NCBI RefSeq assembly: GCF_000308515.1 | Contig: NZ_BAFV01000112.1 | Span: 1-39,881 of the forward strand | DNA from: Nocardia carnea NBRC 14403 | GTDB taxonomy: Bacteria; Actinomycetota; Actinomycetes; Mycobacteriales; Mycobacteriaceae | Direction: 5' to 3' | Length of the DNA stretch: 39,881 bases | In this document: positions 16,238-23,287 of the stretch, piece after piece | Position numbering within the stretch: position 1 is the stretch's first letter | How the letters are laid out: each line of letters opens with the position of its first letter | Notes under the pieces: generated by a model | Databases searched by the model: none | Seen by the model: the letters and a program-made list of their open reading frames with translations, nothing else | What the model was told of the DNA's origin: nothing | Translations under genes and position numbers: made by a program

Positions 16238-17290
16238 TCAGATACTCGATCGGTCCAGGTCGGACAGGTCGAGAACGAAACGGTAGCGGACGTCGTTGCG
16301 TTCCAGCCGGTCGAGGGCTTCGTTCACCCGGGCCGATGGCAGGACCTCGATATCGGCAGTGATGTCGTGGCGGGCGCAGAAGTCCAGGAGAGCAGTGGTG
16401 GCGGGGCGGCCACCACTGCCGGCCGAGCCGAGTTTCTTGCGGCCGATGAGCAGATCGGTGGTCTCGACGGTGACCGTGCCCAGGTATCCGACCTGGCTGA
16501 GTGTGCCGTCGAGAGCAACCAGCCGTAGATAGGGACCGAGATCGTGCGGGACGGAAATCGTATCGATGACCAGATCGAAACTGTCTCTGGCTGTGCTCAT
16601 TTCGGGATCGTCGGTGGAGACCAGGAACTCGTGTGCACCGAGCCGGTGGGCGTCGGCGGCCTTGTCCCGGGATCTGCTGACCACTGCGGTCTCGGCACCC
16701 AGCGCGACGGCCAGTTTGACCGCCAGATGGCCCAGGCCGCCCAGTCCGACCACCGCGACCCGGGTGCCCGGCCCGACCCCGAGTGCGCGTAGCGGCTCCC
16801 AGACGGTGATTCCGGCACACAGCAAGGGAGCCGCGCCGGCGGGATCGATACCGTCGGGCAGGTGGTAGGCGAATCGGTCGCGGACCAGGTATTCGCGGGA
16901 ATAGGCCCCCAGGGTGGCCGACCCGTCGCGCCGGTCGGTGCCGCCGTAGGTGAGCGTGGGAAATTCGCGGCAGAAATTCTCCTGACCGGCCCGGCACATG
17001 GCGCAGTCACCGCAGGAGTCGACGATATTGCCGACCGCGACCGGATCGCCGATCTCGAAACCGGTGACCGCACTACCGGCTTCTGTTACCACGCCGGTGA
17101 ATTCGTGTCCCGGCACGAGCATGGGGTCCGACTCGCCGCGATGGCCACGGACGGCGTGGAGGTCGGTGTGGCAGACGCCGCAGTAGTCCACGCGCACCGC
17201 AATATCGTCCGGGCGCAGTGTGCGGCGCGGGACGGGCGCCCGCTGTAGCGTCGCGGCGTCCGCTGCGTGCCAGCCGACCGTTGTTCTCAT
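16238..17290 (-). CDS. Zinc-dependent alcohol dehydrogenase (MDR family)
   Basis: A 350-residue medium-chain dehydrogenase. Catalytic zinc ligands are C37 (CGVCHTD) and H62-E63 (PGHEFTG). The four structural-zinc cysteines C93, C96, C99 and C107 are all present. The nucleotide fold has GLGGLGHLAVKLAVALGAETAVVSRSRDK; Ser-Arg after the second strand suggests NADP(H), as in the cinnamyl-alcohol or AdhC-type aldehyde reductases this protein resembles. The start is the ATG at 17290 with GGAG upstream. It is divergent from a TetR gene, and two copies of one palindrome lie in the 91 bp between, one of them 13 bp before this start codon. Confidence 0.9.
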   Translation of the reverse strand: MRTTVGWHAADAATLQRAPVPRRTLRPDDIAVRVDYCGVCHTDLHAVRGHRGESDPMLVPGHEFTGVVTEAGSAVTGFEIGDPVAVGNIVDSCGDCAMCRAGQENFCREFPTLTYGGTDRRDGSATLGAYSREYLVRDRFAYHLPDGIDPAGAAPLLCAGITVWEPLRALGVGPGTRVAVVGLGGLGHLAVKLAVALGAETAVVSRSRDKAADAHRLGAHEFLVSTDDPEMSTARDSFDLVIDTISVPHDLGPYLRLVALDGTLSQVGYLGTVTVETTDLLIGRKKLGSAGSGGRPATTALLDFCARHDITADIEVLPSARVNEALDRLERNDVRYRFVLDLSDLDRSSI

Positions 17291-17302
17291 ATCCCACTCC
17301 TT

Positions 17303-17318
17303 AAACAGACTGTTCTGT
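17303..17318. promoter_or_regulatory. ACAGA-CTGT-TCTGT palindrome, copy 1
   Basis: AAACAGACTGTTCTGT contains arms ACAGA and TCTGT around CTGT. It is repeated exactly at 17351. It lies 13 bp upstream of the alcohol dehydrogenase start codon. Binding by the TetR protein at 17382 is inferred. Confidence 0.75.
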
Positions 17319-17350
17319 CTATTGAGCGTAGCCGGGAATCGGCGATCGGT

Positions 17351-17367
17351 AAACAGACTGTTCTGTT
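17351..17367. promoter_or_regulatory. ACAGA-CTGT-TCTGT palindrome, copy 2
   Basis: The same 16 bases as at 17303, plus one more T that makes the arms six long (AACAGA/TCTGTT). The copies start 48 bp apart. A -10-like TAAGTT at 17369-17374 follows directly and would place the transcript start at about the ATG of the TetR gene, so a repressor here should block its own transcription. Confidence 0.75.
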
Positions 17368-17381
17368 GTAAGTTGGGAGTT

Positions 17382-17969
17382 ATGACCGATCGGCCCCTGA
17401 CCGCCCGCGGCGCCGCCACCCGCGACCGCATTCTCGAGGCGGCGACCCGCGAGTTCGCCACCCACGGAATCGCCGGGGCCCGGATCGAACGGATCGTCGC
17501 GGACGCACGTACGAACAAAGCGCAGCTCTACGGCTATTTCGGCAATAAGGACGGCCTGTTCGACGCCATCTTCACCGGATCGCTGGAACGGATCGTGAAC
17601 GTCGTGCCCATCGACGCGACCGATCTCGCGGACTGGGCGGTGCGGTTGTACGACGAATACCTCCGCCGCCCCGACCTGATCCGGCTCGCCACCTGGGCCC
17701 GCCTGGAACGCCGCCCCGCCGGGCACCTGGTCGACGATGCCGACCGGCTCGACGATCACAAACTGCGTGCCATCGCCGACGCGCAGACCGCGGGCCTCGT
17801 CTGCCCCGGCGACCCTTTCGACGTGATGGCCCTGGTGATCTCGATGTCCATGGCCTGGTCCCCGGTCAGCAACGTCTACGCCGCCACCGCGGACGAACCG
17901 CGGGAGACGCACGACCGGCGTCGCGCACTGCTCCGCGAAACCGTCCGGCGCGCCGTGATGACGACCTGA
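17382..17969 (+). CDS. TetR family regulator, probable repressor of the divergent alcohol dehydrogenase
   Basis: A 195-residue TetR protein. The DNA-binding domain is at about 8-55: GAATRDRILEAATREFATHGIAGARIERIVADARTNKAQLYGYFGNKDGLFD, with YGYFGNKDGLF as the end of the recognition helix. The C-terminal domain (VPIDATDLADWAVRLYDEYLRRPDLIRLATWARLERRP) is of a type common in actinobacterial TetR proteins of unknown ligand. GGGAG lies only two bases before the ATG, too near to work well, while TAAGTT at 17369 fits a -10; translation of a leaderless message is therefore likely. Autoregulation and control of the dehydrogenase are inferred from the twin palindromes. Confidence 0.9.
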   Translation: MTDRPLTARGAATRDRILEAATREFATHGIAGARIERIVADARTNKAQLYGYFGNKDGLFDAIFTGSLERIVNVVPIDATDLADWAVRLYDEYLRRPDLIRLATWARLERRPAGHLVDDADRLDDHKLRAIADAQTAGLVCPGDPFDVMALVISMSMAWSPVSNVYAATADEPRETHDRRRALLRETVRRAVMTT

Positions 17970-18080
17970 ACCCACCGCCGCAATACCCGTTCGCCCGGTC
18001 CGGCTGCGCCCTTGCCGAGAACCGCGCGCGACGAGGGGCGGCGGTTACGGTGACGGAACCGGTGTGGACAGGAGTCGCTC

Positions 18081-19628
18081 ATGGTGCGTTTGGATCATCT
18101 CGTCAACGTGCTCGGCGGGTACGGCGTGCGGTTACGCTGCTGCCCGGTATCGCGAGCGACCATGATCCGCAGTGTCTCGATGCACGATGCCACCGGGTCG
18201 GACGCGGCGCCCGGCGATATCTTCCTCGCGGTGGGCGCCGGGTCGGTGAGCGAGGCGGTGCTCGGGGCGCGGGCGGCGAAAGCGGTCGCGGTACTGGTGC
18301 GCGGCGGCGCCGACGCCGAACGGGAGGCGGCCGCGATCGGGCCCGGCGGTGGGGTCGCCGTGCTGGTGGTGGACCCCGCAGTGTCGTGGAGTCAGCTCGC
18401 CGGTGTGGTGTACGGACTGGTGCTCGAAGGACGCGAAACAGCGTCCGGACGCGGGCCGACGGATCTTTTCGCACTGGCGGACAGTCTCGCGGATGCAGTC
18501 GACGCGGCGGTGACCATCGAGGACCCACTGTCGCGCGTGATGGCCCACTCCACCCTGCACGGCACCGCCGACCGGGCACTGGCGGAGACCGTGCTGCATC
18601 GGCAACAGCCGGTTGCACTGCGCGAACTCTTCGAATCGCGCGGTGTGCCCGCGCATCTGCTGAGATCCGACGAACCGCTGTTCGTCGAACCGGATACCGG
18701 GCTCGGACTGGACGGGCGCATGGTGGTCGCGGTACGCGTGGGCCGCGAACTACTGGGCTCGGTGTGGGTGGCCTGCGCGAAACCGTTGCCCCGCGCCCGG
18801 CGGGCCGCCCTCGGCGACGGCGCCCGCACGGTGGCCCTGCATCTCCTGCGGTCGCGGGCCAGCGCGGATCTGGAGCGCCAGGTGGAATCGGCACTGGTGA
18901 TCCGGCTTCTGGAGGGCAGCCCCGACGCGGCGACCGTGACCGGCCGGCTCGGGCTGGCGCCGGCACCGCTGCGGGTGGTCGCGGTGCGCGCTCAGATCGC
19001 GACGGAACGGCATGCCGGTCTGCTGCTCGCGTTCGAACAGGCCACCTTCGGTTTCGGCTGGTCCCGTCCAGGACGTAGCACACTGTCGGACAACACCGTC
19101 TACACGATCCTGCCCGGCGAACACGTCCGCACCGCCCGCGACTGGGTCGCTGCCCTGCGGGCCGCGCTGCCCGCCCGAGTCACGTTGTCGGCCGGGATCG
19201 GCGGGCCGGCCACGGCCACCGACCTGCCCGATTCACGGCAGGAGGCCGACGAATGCCTGGCATTGCACGAACAGGGGTCGACCGATAGCGACTCCCCCGC
19301 CTACGACGAATCCTGGGGCGAGATCCTGCTGCAACGGTTGCGCACCGCCGCGCAGACCGGCCGGATACCTGCCCGCGGCCCGGTCGCCGAGCTGCGCCGA
19401 TACGACAGCGCGCACGCCACCGCCTACGTCGCGACGCTGCGCGCATGGCTCGACGCCCAGGGTGATCTCGCCGAAGCCGCCACCCAGCTCGCCGTCCACC
19501 CGAACACCGTCCGCAACAGGCTGCGGAAGATGCGTGAAGTTGCCGTCTTGGATCTGGAGGATGCGCGCACGCGGCTCGCGATGACGATCGACCTCGCCGC
19601 GTTCGGCGACGACCGCCCCTCGTTGTAG
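18081..19628 (+). CDS. PucR/CdaR-type transcriptional regulator
   Basis: A 515-residue regulator. Residues about 1-120 form a PucR-like N-terminal domain (APGDIFLAVGAGSVSEAVLGARAAKAVAVLVRGG). A GAF-like middle part follows (ALADSLADAVDAAVTIEDPLSRVMAHST). The C-terminal helix-turn-helix of the PucR family is LRAWLDAQGDLAEAATQLAVHPNTVRNRLRKM at about 455-490. Members activate purine, amino acid, polyamine or aromatic catabolism genes. No obvious target is adjacent: the upstream gene is a TetR regulator and the downstream region is the leader ORF and hairpin block. The ATG at 18081 has AGGAG seven bases upstream. Confidence 0.9.
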   Translation: MVRLDHLVNVLGGYGVRLRCCPVSRATMIRSVSMHDATGSDAAPGDIFLAVGAGSVSEAVLGARAAKAVAVLVRGGADAEREAAAIGPGGGVAVLVVDPAVSWSQLAGVVYGLVLEGRETASGRGPTDLFALADSLADAVDAAVTIEDPLSRVMAHSTLHGTADRALAETVLHRQQPVALRELFESRGVPAHLLRSDEPLFVEPDTGLGLDGRMVVAVRVGRELLGSVWVACAKPLPRARRAALGDGARTVALHLLRSRASADLERQVESALVIRLLEGSPDAATVTGRLGLAPAPLRVVAVRAQIATERHAGLLLAFEQATFGFGWSRPGRSTLSDNTVYTILPGEHVRTARDWVAALRAALPARVTLSAGIGGPATATDLPDSRQEADECLALHEQGSTDSDSPAYDESWGEILLQRLRTAAQTGRIPARGPVAELRRYDSAHATAYVATLRAWLDAQGDLAEAATQLAVHPNTVRNRLRKMREVAVLDLEDARTRLAMTIDLAAFGDDRPSL

Positions 19629-19729
19629 AAATCGAACAACAGGTGGGACCAAAACTGTGCCGTCCGGACATGCGTCCCAGTGGCCGCCGGGTCATCATGG
19701 CTGTAAAGCGCATCGTTCTGGAGGTGAGC

Positions 19730-19804
19730 ATGGCGCGCGTAACGAGTCGGCTCGACCGCGAACGAGCAGCACGGTGCCGGGTGGTGAATCCGGCACCCGG
19801 CTGA
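19730..19804 (+). CDS. Candidate 24-residue leader peptide
   Basis: A small ORF starting with ATG five bases after GGAGG (19720-19724), one of the best ribosome binding sites in the window. It encodes MARVTSRLDRERAARC then RVVNPAPG and stops at TGA 19802-19804. Six of 24 residues are Arg, there is one Cys, and the tail PAPG before the stop could slow the ribosome. It sits in the 322-bp gap between the PucR gene and the Gre-family gene. Its last codons form one hairpin and two stronger ones follow, which is the layout of a translation-coupled attenuator. No homologue is recalled; that it is translated is inferred from the ribosome binding site alone. Confidence 0.5.
   Translation: MARVTSRLDRERAARCRVVNPAPG
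19776..19801 (+). promoter_or_regulatory. Hairpin inside the end of the leader ORF
   Basis: Arms GCCGGGTG (19776-19783) and CACCCGGC (19794-19801) pair over 8 bp and end at the leader ORF stop codon. A slightly shifted pairing, GTGCCGG with CCGGCAC, is an alternative. A ribosome at the end of the ORF would prevent either. Confidence 0.45.
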
Positions 19805-19824
19805 CCCTTCGGCCATTCCCCCAA

Positions 19825-19862
19825 TCCGTGGAGCCGGTGTCCTGAGAACCCGGCTCCACGGA
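19825..19862 (+). terminator. Strong hairpin after the leader ORF
   Basis: Perfect 13-bp arms TCCGTGGAGCCGG (19825-19837) and CCGGCTCCACGGA (19850-19862) with a 12-nt loop, 20 nt after the leader stop. There is no T-tract, as is common for actinobacterial terminators. It may act as terminator, attenuator or processing site. Confidence 0.6.
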
Positions 19863-19867
19863 GTTCT

Positions 19868-19913
19868 GCCGTCGGGGCGGCCCTCTTCTCCCTCCCTCCG
19901 CCGCCCCGACGGC
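19868..19913 (+). terminator. Second strong hairpin, before the Gre-family gene
   Basis: Perfect 14-bp arms GCCGTCGGGGCGGC (19868-19881) and GCCGCCCCGACGGC (19900-19913) around an 18-nt pyrimidine-only loop. It begins five bases after the previous stem and ends 37 nt before the Gre-family start codon. Full termination here would cut off that gene unless it has its own promoter, which I cannot see, so conditional readthrough is plausible. Confidence 0.65.
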
Positions 19914-19950
19914 CGAACCCACCTTCCCCTGACGACCCTGTAGGACGGAT

Positions 19951-20430
19951 ATGACCAGCAGCTCGCCTATCTGGCTGACAACGCACGCCCGCGAACAACT
20001 CGAGGCCGAGCTCGCCGAACTGCTCGCCACCGAAAACGCCGGCCACACCGAGGCCGCCGATACCCAAGATCAGTTCGCGGCCCGGCACCAGCGCCAGAAC
20101 CGCATCGCGCATATCCGGAACCTGCTGAGCAACGCCGTCTTCGGCGAAGACCCACCGGACGACGGAATCGCCGAACCCGGCATGGTGCTCACCATCCGCT
20201 ACGACGGCACCGACGACACCGAAACCTTCCTGCTCGGCAGCCGCGACGCCGAACACAGCGAGCTCGAGGTCTACTCCCCCGATTCCCCCCTCGGCGCCGC
20301 ACTCACCGGCGCCCGCCGCGGCGAACAGCGCAGCTACAAGGTGCCCAACGGCACCGAAATCGCGGTCACCTTGCTCGAGGCAGTCCCGTACAGCCACACC
20401 GTCACAGCCGCATCCCGCTCCGCCCGATGA
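19951..20430 (+). CDS. GreA/GreB family protein
   Basis: A 159-residue Gre-like protein. The N-terminal half is a charged helical hairpin (LTTHAREQLEAELAELLATENAGHTEAADTQDQFAARHQRQNRIAHIRNLL), matching the Gre coiled coil that enters the RNA polymerase secondary channel. The C-terminal half is the FKBP-like domain: GMVLTIRYDGTDDTETFLLGSRDA, VYSPDSPLGAALTGARRGEQRSYKVPNGTEIAVTLLEAVPY. True GreA has an acidic DxxE pair at the hairpin tip; here the tip carries ENAGHTEAADTQD, so cleavage-stimulating activity is uncertain and an Rnk-like or regulatory role is possible. ATG at 19951 with AGGAC upstream. It overlaps the next gene by ATGA and is preceded by two strong hairpins. Confidence 0.85.
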   Translation: MTSSSPIWLTTHAREQLEAELAELLATENAGHTEAADTQDQFAARHQRQNRIAHIRNLLSNAVFGEDPPDDGIAEPGMVLTIRYDGTDDTETFLLGSRDAEHSELEVYSPDSPLGAALTGARRGEQRSYKVPNGTEIAVTLLEAVPYSHTVTAASRSAR

Positions 20431-20942
20431 TCGACCTGACGGCCCCGAGCATGCGCACCCGCACCACCGAAATCACCCTCTTACACATCGACTCCCCAGC
20501 GATCGTCCGGGACGACCGGACGATCGCTCTCCCCATCCATTCCTGGCTCTCGGCACAGTTCTGGGATCTGTTCGGCCTGCCCAGCGTCGATTGGGCACTG
20601 TCCGCACTGTCCTTCGGCACCGAAACCGCTCCCCGCACCTACGCCGCCCGCTACTACGACTACCCCACCACCTGGACCTCGGAGCCGCTCGCAGTGAATA
20701 TTCCCGCGACCATCGGCCCCGGGCCCGGGGTACTGGAAGTTTCGGGCCCGATGACCTGGGAACGCCGCCGCCTGGTCGAACGCACCACCCTGGTGATCGC
20801 CCTCGCCAAACCCCTGGAACACCGGCTGCACACCGACCTCCCCGAACAGCTGTGGGAGGAAGACCGCTGGCACACCACGGTTCTGGTCCCCGATGTCCGG
20901 CCGGGCGCACACTCACCGCTGCGATACAGCGAATCCTGGTAG
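20427..20942 (+). CDS. Protein of unknown function coupled to the Gre-family gene
   Basis: A 171-residue protein I do not recognise. No signal peptide or membrane helix is seen. It is rich in Trp and Pro (WLSAQFWDLFGLPSVDWALSALSFG; YYDYPTTWTSEPLAVNIPATIGPGPGVLEVSGPMTW) and alternates likely strands and short helices, with a charged C-terminal part (EQLWEEDRWHTTVLVPDVRPG). Codon use, with C/G in almost every third position, matches real neighbours. Its ATG overlaps the Gre-family stop, so both are translated from one message; ATG at 20451 is an alternative start. The strong terminator at 21055 ends the unit. The coupling suggests a shared task with the Gre-like factor (inference). Confidence 0.7.
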   Translation: MIDLTAPSMRTRTTEITLLHIDSPAIVRDDRTIALPIHSWLSAQFWDLFGLPSVDWALSALSFGTETAPRTYAARYYDYPTTWTSEPLAVNIPATIGPGPGVLEVSGPMTWERRRLVERTTLVIALAKPLEHRLHTDLPEQLWEEDRWHTTVLVPDVRPGAHSPLRYSESW

Positions 20943-21054
20943 CGCAGACCCGACCCCGAGACGCGGCGGGTCGGTATCACTCGACTCCGGCCGCAACATC
21001 GCACGCTTTACCCCATGCGAAGCGACTCCAAACGTAGTGTGAAACACAATCGTT

Positions 21055-21088
21055 GCCCCCGCCGATCATTCAAATGATCGGCGGGGGC
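21055..21088 (+). terminator. Terminator after the Gre-family operon
   Basis: Perfect 16-bp arms, 21055-21070 and 21073-21088, separated by CA. The stem is GC-rich at the base (GCCCCCGCC/GGCGGGGGC) and AT-richer near the loop (GATCATT/AATGATC), then CTTCGCTTT. This is the classic actinobacterial intrinsic terminator form. It also shows that a TTG at 21053 cannot be the start of the next gene. Confidence 0.85.
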
Positions 21089-21121
21089 TTCGCTTTCGCC
21101 GCATACGGACAGGAACCAGGC

Positions 21122-21679
21122 ATGGCATACCAGGACCAGCAGGCCGCGAATGTCGAACGCCGAAGACGCACCAACCGCAACACCCTGATCGCTGTCGGCG
21201 CGATCGTGGGGGCGATCTGCTTATGCGGCGGATGCGGCGCCGTGTTCGGAGACGACGACGAACCCCCGGCGCCCGCCACCACAACCACGACGACGCCGGT
21301 GACGACGACCCCCTCGTCGCCCACTCGTCTGTCGACAACCACCACGCCGGCACCGTCCACCACGCCCACTCCCGCACCGGCGACCAGCAGCACACTGCCA
21401 CCGGTCCAGGAGCAGGCAACCCAGGCACCCGCAGCCGTCGAACCGTCACCGACGCCCCTGGCCCCACCACCGCCCCCACCCCCGGCTCCGCCGACACCCG
21501 AACCCGAGTGGACGCCGGGGCCGACCATCGACGCTCCCGCACCCCCACCCGCGCCAGCCGTGTCCTACAAGAACTGTGCCGCGGTCCGCGCAGCCGGTGC
21601 CGCTCCGATCCATGCCGGTCAACCGGGTTATGGACAGCACCTCGACCGTGACGGTGACGGAATCGGCTGCGAGACGTAG
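21122..21679 (+). CDS. Membrane-anchored protein with Excalibur calcium-binding domain
   Basis: A 185-residue protein in three parts. A basic cytoplasmic N-terminus (RRRRTNRN) precedes one hydrophobic segment (TLIAVGAIVGAICLCGGCGAVF, about 24-45). A long low-complexity Thr/Pro/Ala stretch of about 95 residues would cross the cell wall. The last 38 residues are an Excalibur domain: YKNCAAVRAAGAAPIHAGQPGYGQHLDRDGDGIGCE, with the DxDxDGxxCE calcium loop and paired cysteines intact. Excalibur domains occur on bacterial surface proteins, often nucleases or wall enzymes; here it stands alone. The ATG at 21122 follows AGGAA, downstream of the terminator at 21055. A repeat-rich central part may vary between strains. 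Confidence 0.88.
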   Translation: MAYQDQQAANVERRRRTNRNTLIAVGAIVGAICLCGGCGAVFGDDDEPPAPATTTTTTPVTTTPSSPTRLSTTTTPAPSTTPTPAPATSSTLPPVQEQATQAPAAVEPSPTPLAPPPPPPPAPPTPEPEWTPGPTIDAPAPPPAPAVSYKNCAAVRAAGAAPIHAGQPGYGQHLDRDGDGIGCET

Positions 21680-21693
21680 CGTTCGCCGACGAG

Positions 21694-21729
21694 ACCGCCC
21701 GCACCACATCGATCCAGATCGTGGGCGGT
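21694..21729 (+). terminator. Weak hairpin after the Excalibur gene
   Basis: Arms ACCGCCC (21694-21700) and GGGCGGT (21723-21729) with a 22-nt loop, followed by TTTCC, 14 bp after the Excalibur stop. It may be a modest terminator before the TerD-VWA gene. Confidence 0.4.
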
Positions 21730-21781
21730 TTCCGACAATGGTTTCTCGGACAACATGTTTTCCGTGCGAAGGGGCGCGACA

Positions 21782-23128
21782 GTGACAACGCAACTACTCG
21801 AGGGGCAAAACGATCCTCTCGACCTGGACGACTTGACGATTTCGCTCGACATCGCGGCAGCAGCGGATCTGGCCGCCTTGCTGGTTACGAACGCCGGGAC
21901 CGTGCGCTCGGACGCGGATTTCGTGTTCTTCAATGCACCTTCCGGACCCGGGACCCGCCTCCGCCCGGGCCTCGGCGGACAGCCAGGCGTCCTGGAGATC
22001 TCACTCTCGGCGATTCCTGCGGATATTGCGCAGGTTCGCGTGGTGGTGGCCCTCGACTCGCCCGACACGGTATTCGGCCGCCTGCCGGCTCCCACGACAA
22101 CCGTGTCCGATACCGCGGGAAACAGTCTCTACACCTACCGGATGGCGGACCTCGGGGCCGAGACCGTTGTCGTCGCAGTCGAAATCTACCGCCGCTCGGG
22201 CTCCTGGAAGATCAGGGCCGTCGGCCGAGGCTACGCTGGCGGTCTCGCGGAACTGGTGACAGCTCACGGCATTACAGTGGCCGACGAACCGTCGGCGTCA
22301 CCCCCGCCCGACCGCACCGAAAACACACCACCGTCCCATGTCGACGGCGATATTCGCACTGCCCGCGGGGAAGAGAAGCTATCGCTGGAGAAACGCGCGA
22401 AACTCGACCTCCGGAAACGCGAGGTGGTCAAGGTACTACTCGAAAAGGGCGTCCGCAGCGTCCGAGCCCGAGTGGTATTGGTCATCGACAAAACTGGCAG
22501 TATGCGACGCCTGTACAGCACCGGGACTGTTCAGCGCGTCGTCGAACGTATGATCCCGGTCGCGATACAACTCGACGACGACGGCCGGATCGAGCCGTAC
22601 CTCTACGCTGCCGATTACGCCAAACTGCCCGATATCACCGTGGACCGAACCGACGAATGGTCTACCGAATACCTGCACCTGCGTGGGCGCCACGGCGGTA
22701 TCGATTATGCGGAAATCGGCGGGACAAACAACGAACTACCGATAATGCGCGAGATCATCGCCTCCCTCAACCGACACAGCGATCCCACACTGGTGTTGTT
22801 CTTCACCGATGGCGGATTCCGCGAACGAGCCAAGATCTCCGCTCTCCTGCGCAAAGCGTCCGAACTTCCGGCGTTCTGGCAATTCATCGGACTGGGTCGC
22901 GCCGACTACGGTCTGCTCCAGAACTTGGACACCATGACCGGGCGGCAAGTCGACAACACCGGGTTCTTCTCCGTCGACGATATAGACATACTCACCGATG
23001 CCGACCTCTACGACCGGCTGCTCGGCGAGTTTCCCGACTGGCTTCGCGCAGCGCGATCCGCCGGTATTGCACCCCGGCACCCCGCCTCCACCGAGGTCAC
23101 AACCAGCCTCGGACAGGACAGCTCGTAA
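21782..23128 (+). CDS. TerD domain - von Willebrand A domain fusion (TerF-like)
   Basis: A 448-residue soluble protein. Residues about 1-165 follow the TerD fold (TTQLLEGQNDPLDLDDLTISLDI, SDADFVFFNAPSG, GVLEISLSAIPADIAQVRVVVAL, AVEIYRRSGSWKIRAVGRGYAGGLAEL). The loop that in TerD proteins is acidic and binds calcium (GDNxTGxGDGDDE) reads GPGTRLRPGLGGQPG, with no acidic residue. A Pro-rich linker (about 170-190) and a charged helix lead to a vWA domain at about 215-435. Its metal site is complete: DKTGSM (236-241), GGT (313-315) and FTDGG (341-345). TerD-vWA proteins are linked to tellurite, phage and stress phenotypes and to calcium-dependent surface signalling; the exact job is unknown. GTG at 21782 follows AAGGGG and begins right at the TerD start; ATG at 21755 is the alternative. 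Confidence 0.88.
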   Translation: MTTQLLEGQNDPLDLDDLTISLDIAAAADLAALLVTNAGTVRSDADFVFFNAPSGPGTRLRPGLGGQPGVLEISLSAIPADIAQVRVVVALDSPDTVFGRLPAPTTTVSDTAGNSLYTYRMADLGAETVVVAVEIYRRSGSWKIRAVGRGYAGGLAELVTAHGITVADEPSASPPPDRTENTPPSHVDGDIRTARGEEKLSLEKRAKLDLRKREVVKVLLEKGVRSVRARVVLVIDKTGSMRRLYSTGTVQRVVERMIPVAIQLDDDGRIEPYLYAADYAKLPDITVDRTDEWSTEYLHLRGRHGGIDYAEIGGTNNELPIMREIIASLNRHSDPTLVLFFTDGGFRERAKISALLRKASELPAFWQFIGLGRADYGLLQNLDTMTGRQVDNTGFFSVDDIDILTDADLYDRLLGEFPDWLRAARSAGIAPRHPASTEVTTSLGQDSS

Positions 23129-23192
23129 CCAGCCGGTGAGCCCCATCGGAAGAGGCGCACAGGTGACATCGACGATGCTCTCGCGCAAGATT

Positions 23193-23209
23193 ATTCGAGT
23201 GATGCGAAT
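23193..23209. promoter_or_regulatory. ATTCG-N7-CGAAT inverted repeat before the P450 gene
   Basis: Arms ATTCG (23193-23197) and CGAAT (23205-23209) lie in an AT-richer patch of the 159-bp gap upstream of the P450 gene. It could be an operator. No regulator is adjacent. Confidence 0.35.
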
Positions 23210-23287
23210 GTAGCGGCGGGCATTCACACCAGCACTGCCGGAACAGTGAACTGCCCGATACCGCGCGCCGACGAAAAGGATCGGGAC

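Noticed and set aside
19180..20397. A 405-codon minus-strand open frame opposite the PucR and Gre-family genes.
   Set aside because: It spans two real genes and the hairpin block, and has no recognisable domain or ribosome binding site.
21053..21121. TTG start for the Excalibur protein.
   Set aside because: It would translate the terminator hairpin at 21055-21088; the ATG at 21122 begins a normal basic N-terminus.
21280..21560. Repetitive ACC/CCG/ACG tracts resembling a tandem repeat array.
   Set aside because: They code for the Thr/Pro stalk of the Excalibur protein; there are no regular spacers, so this is not a CRISPR array.
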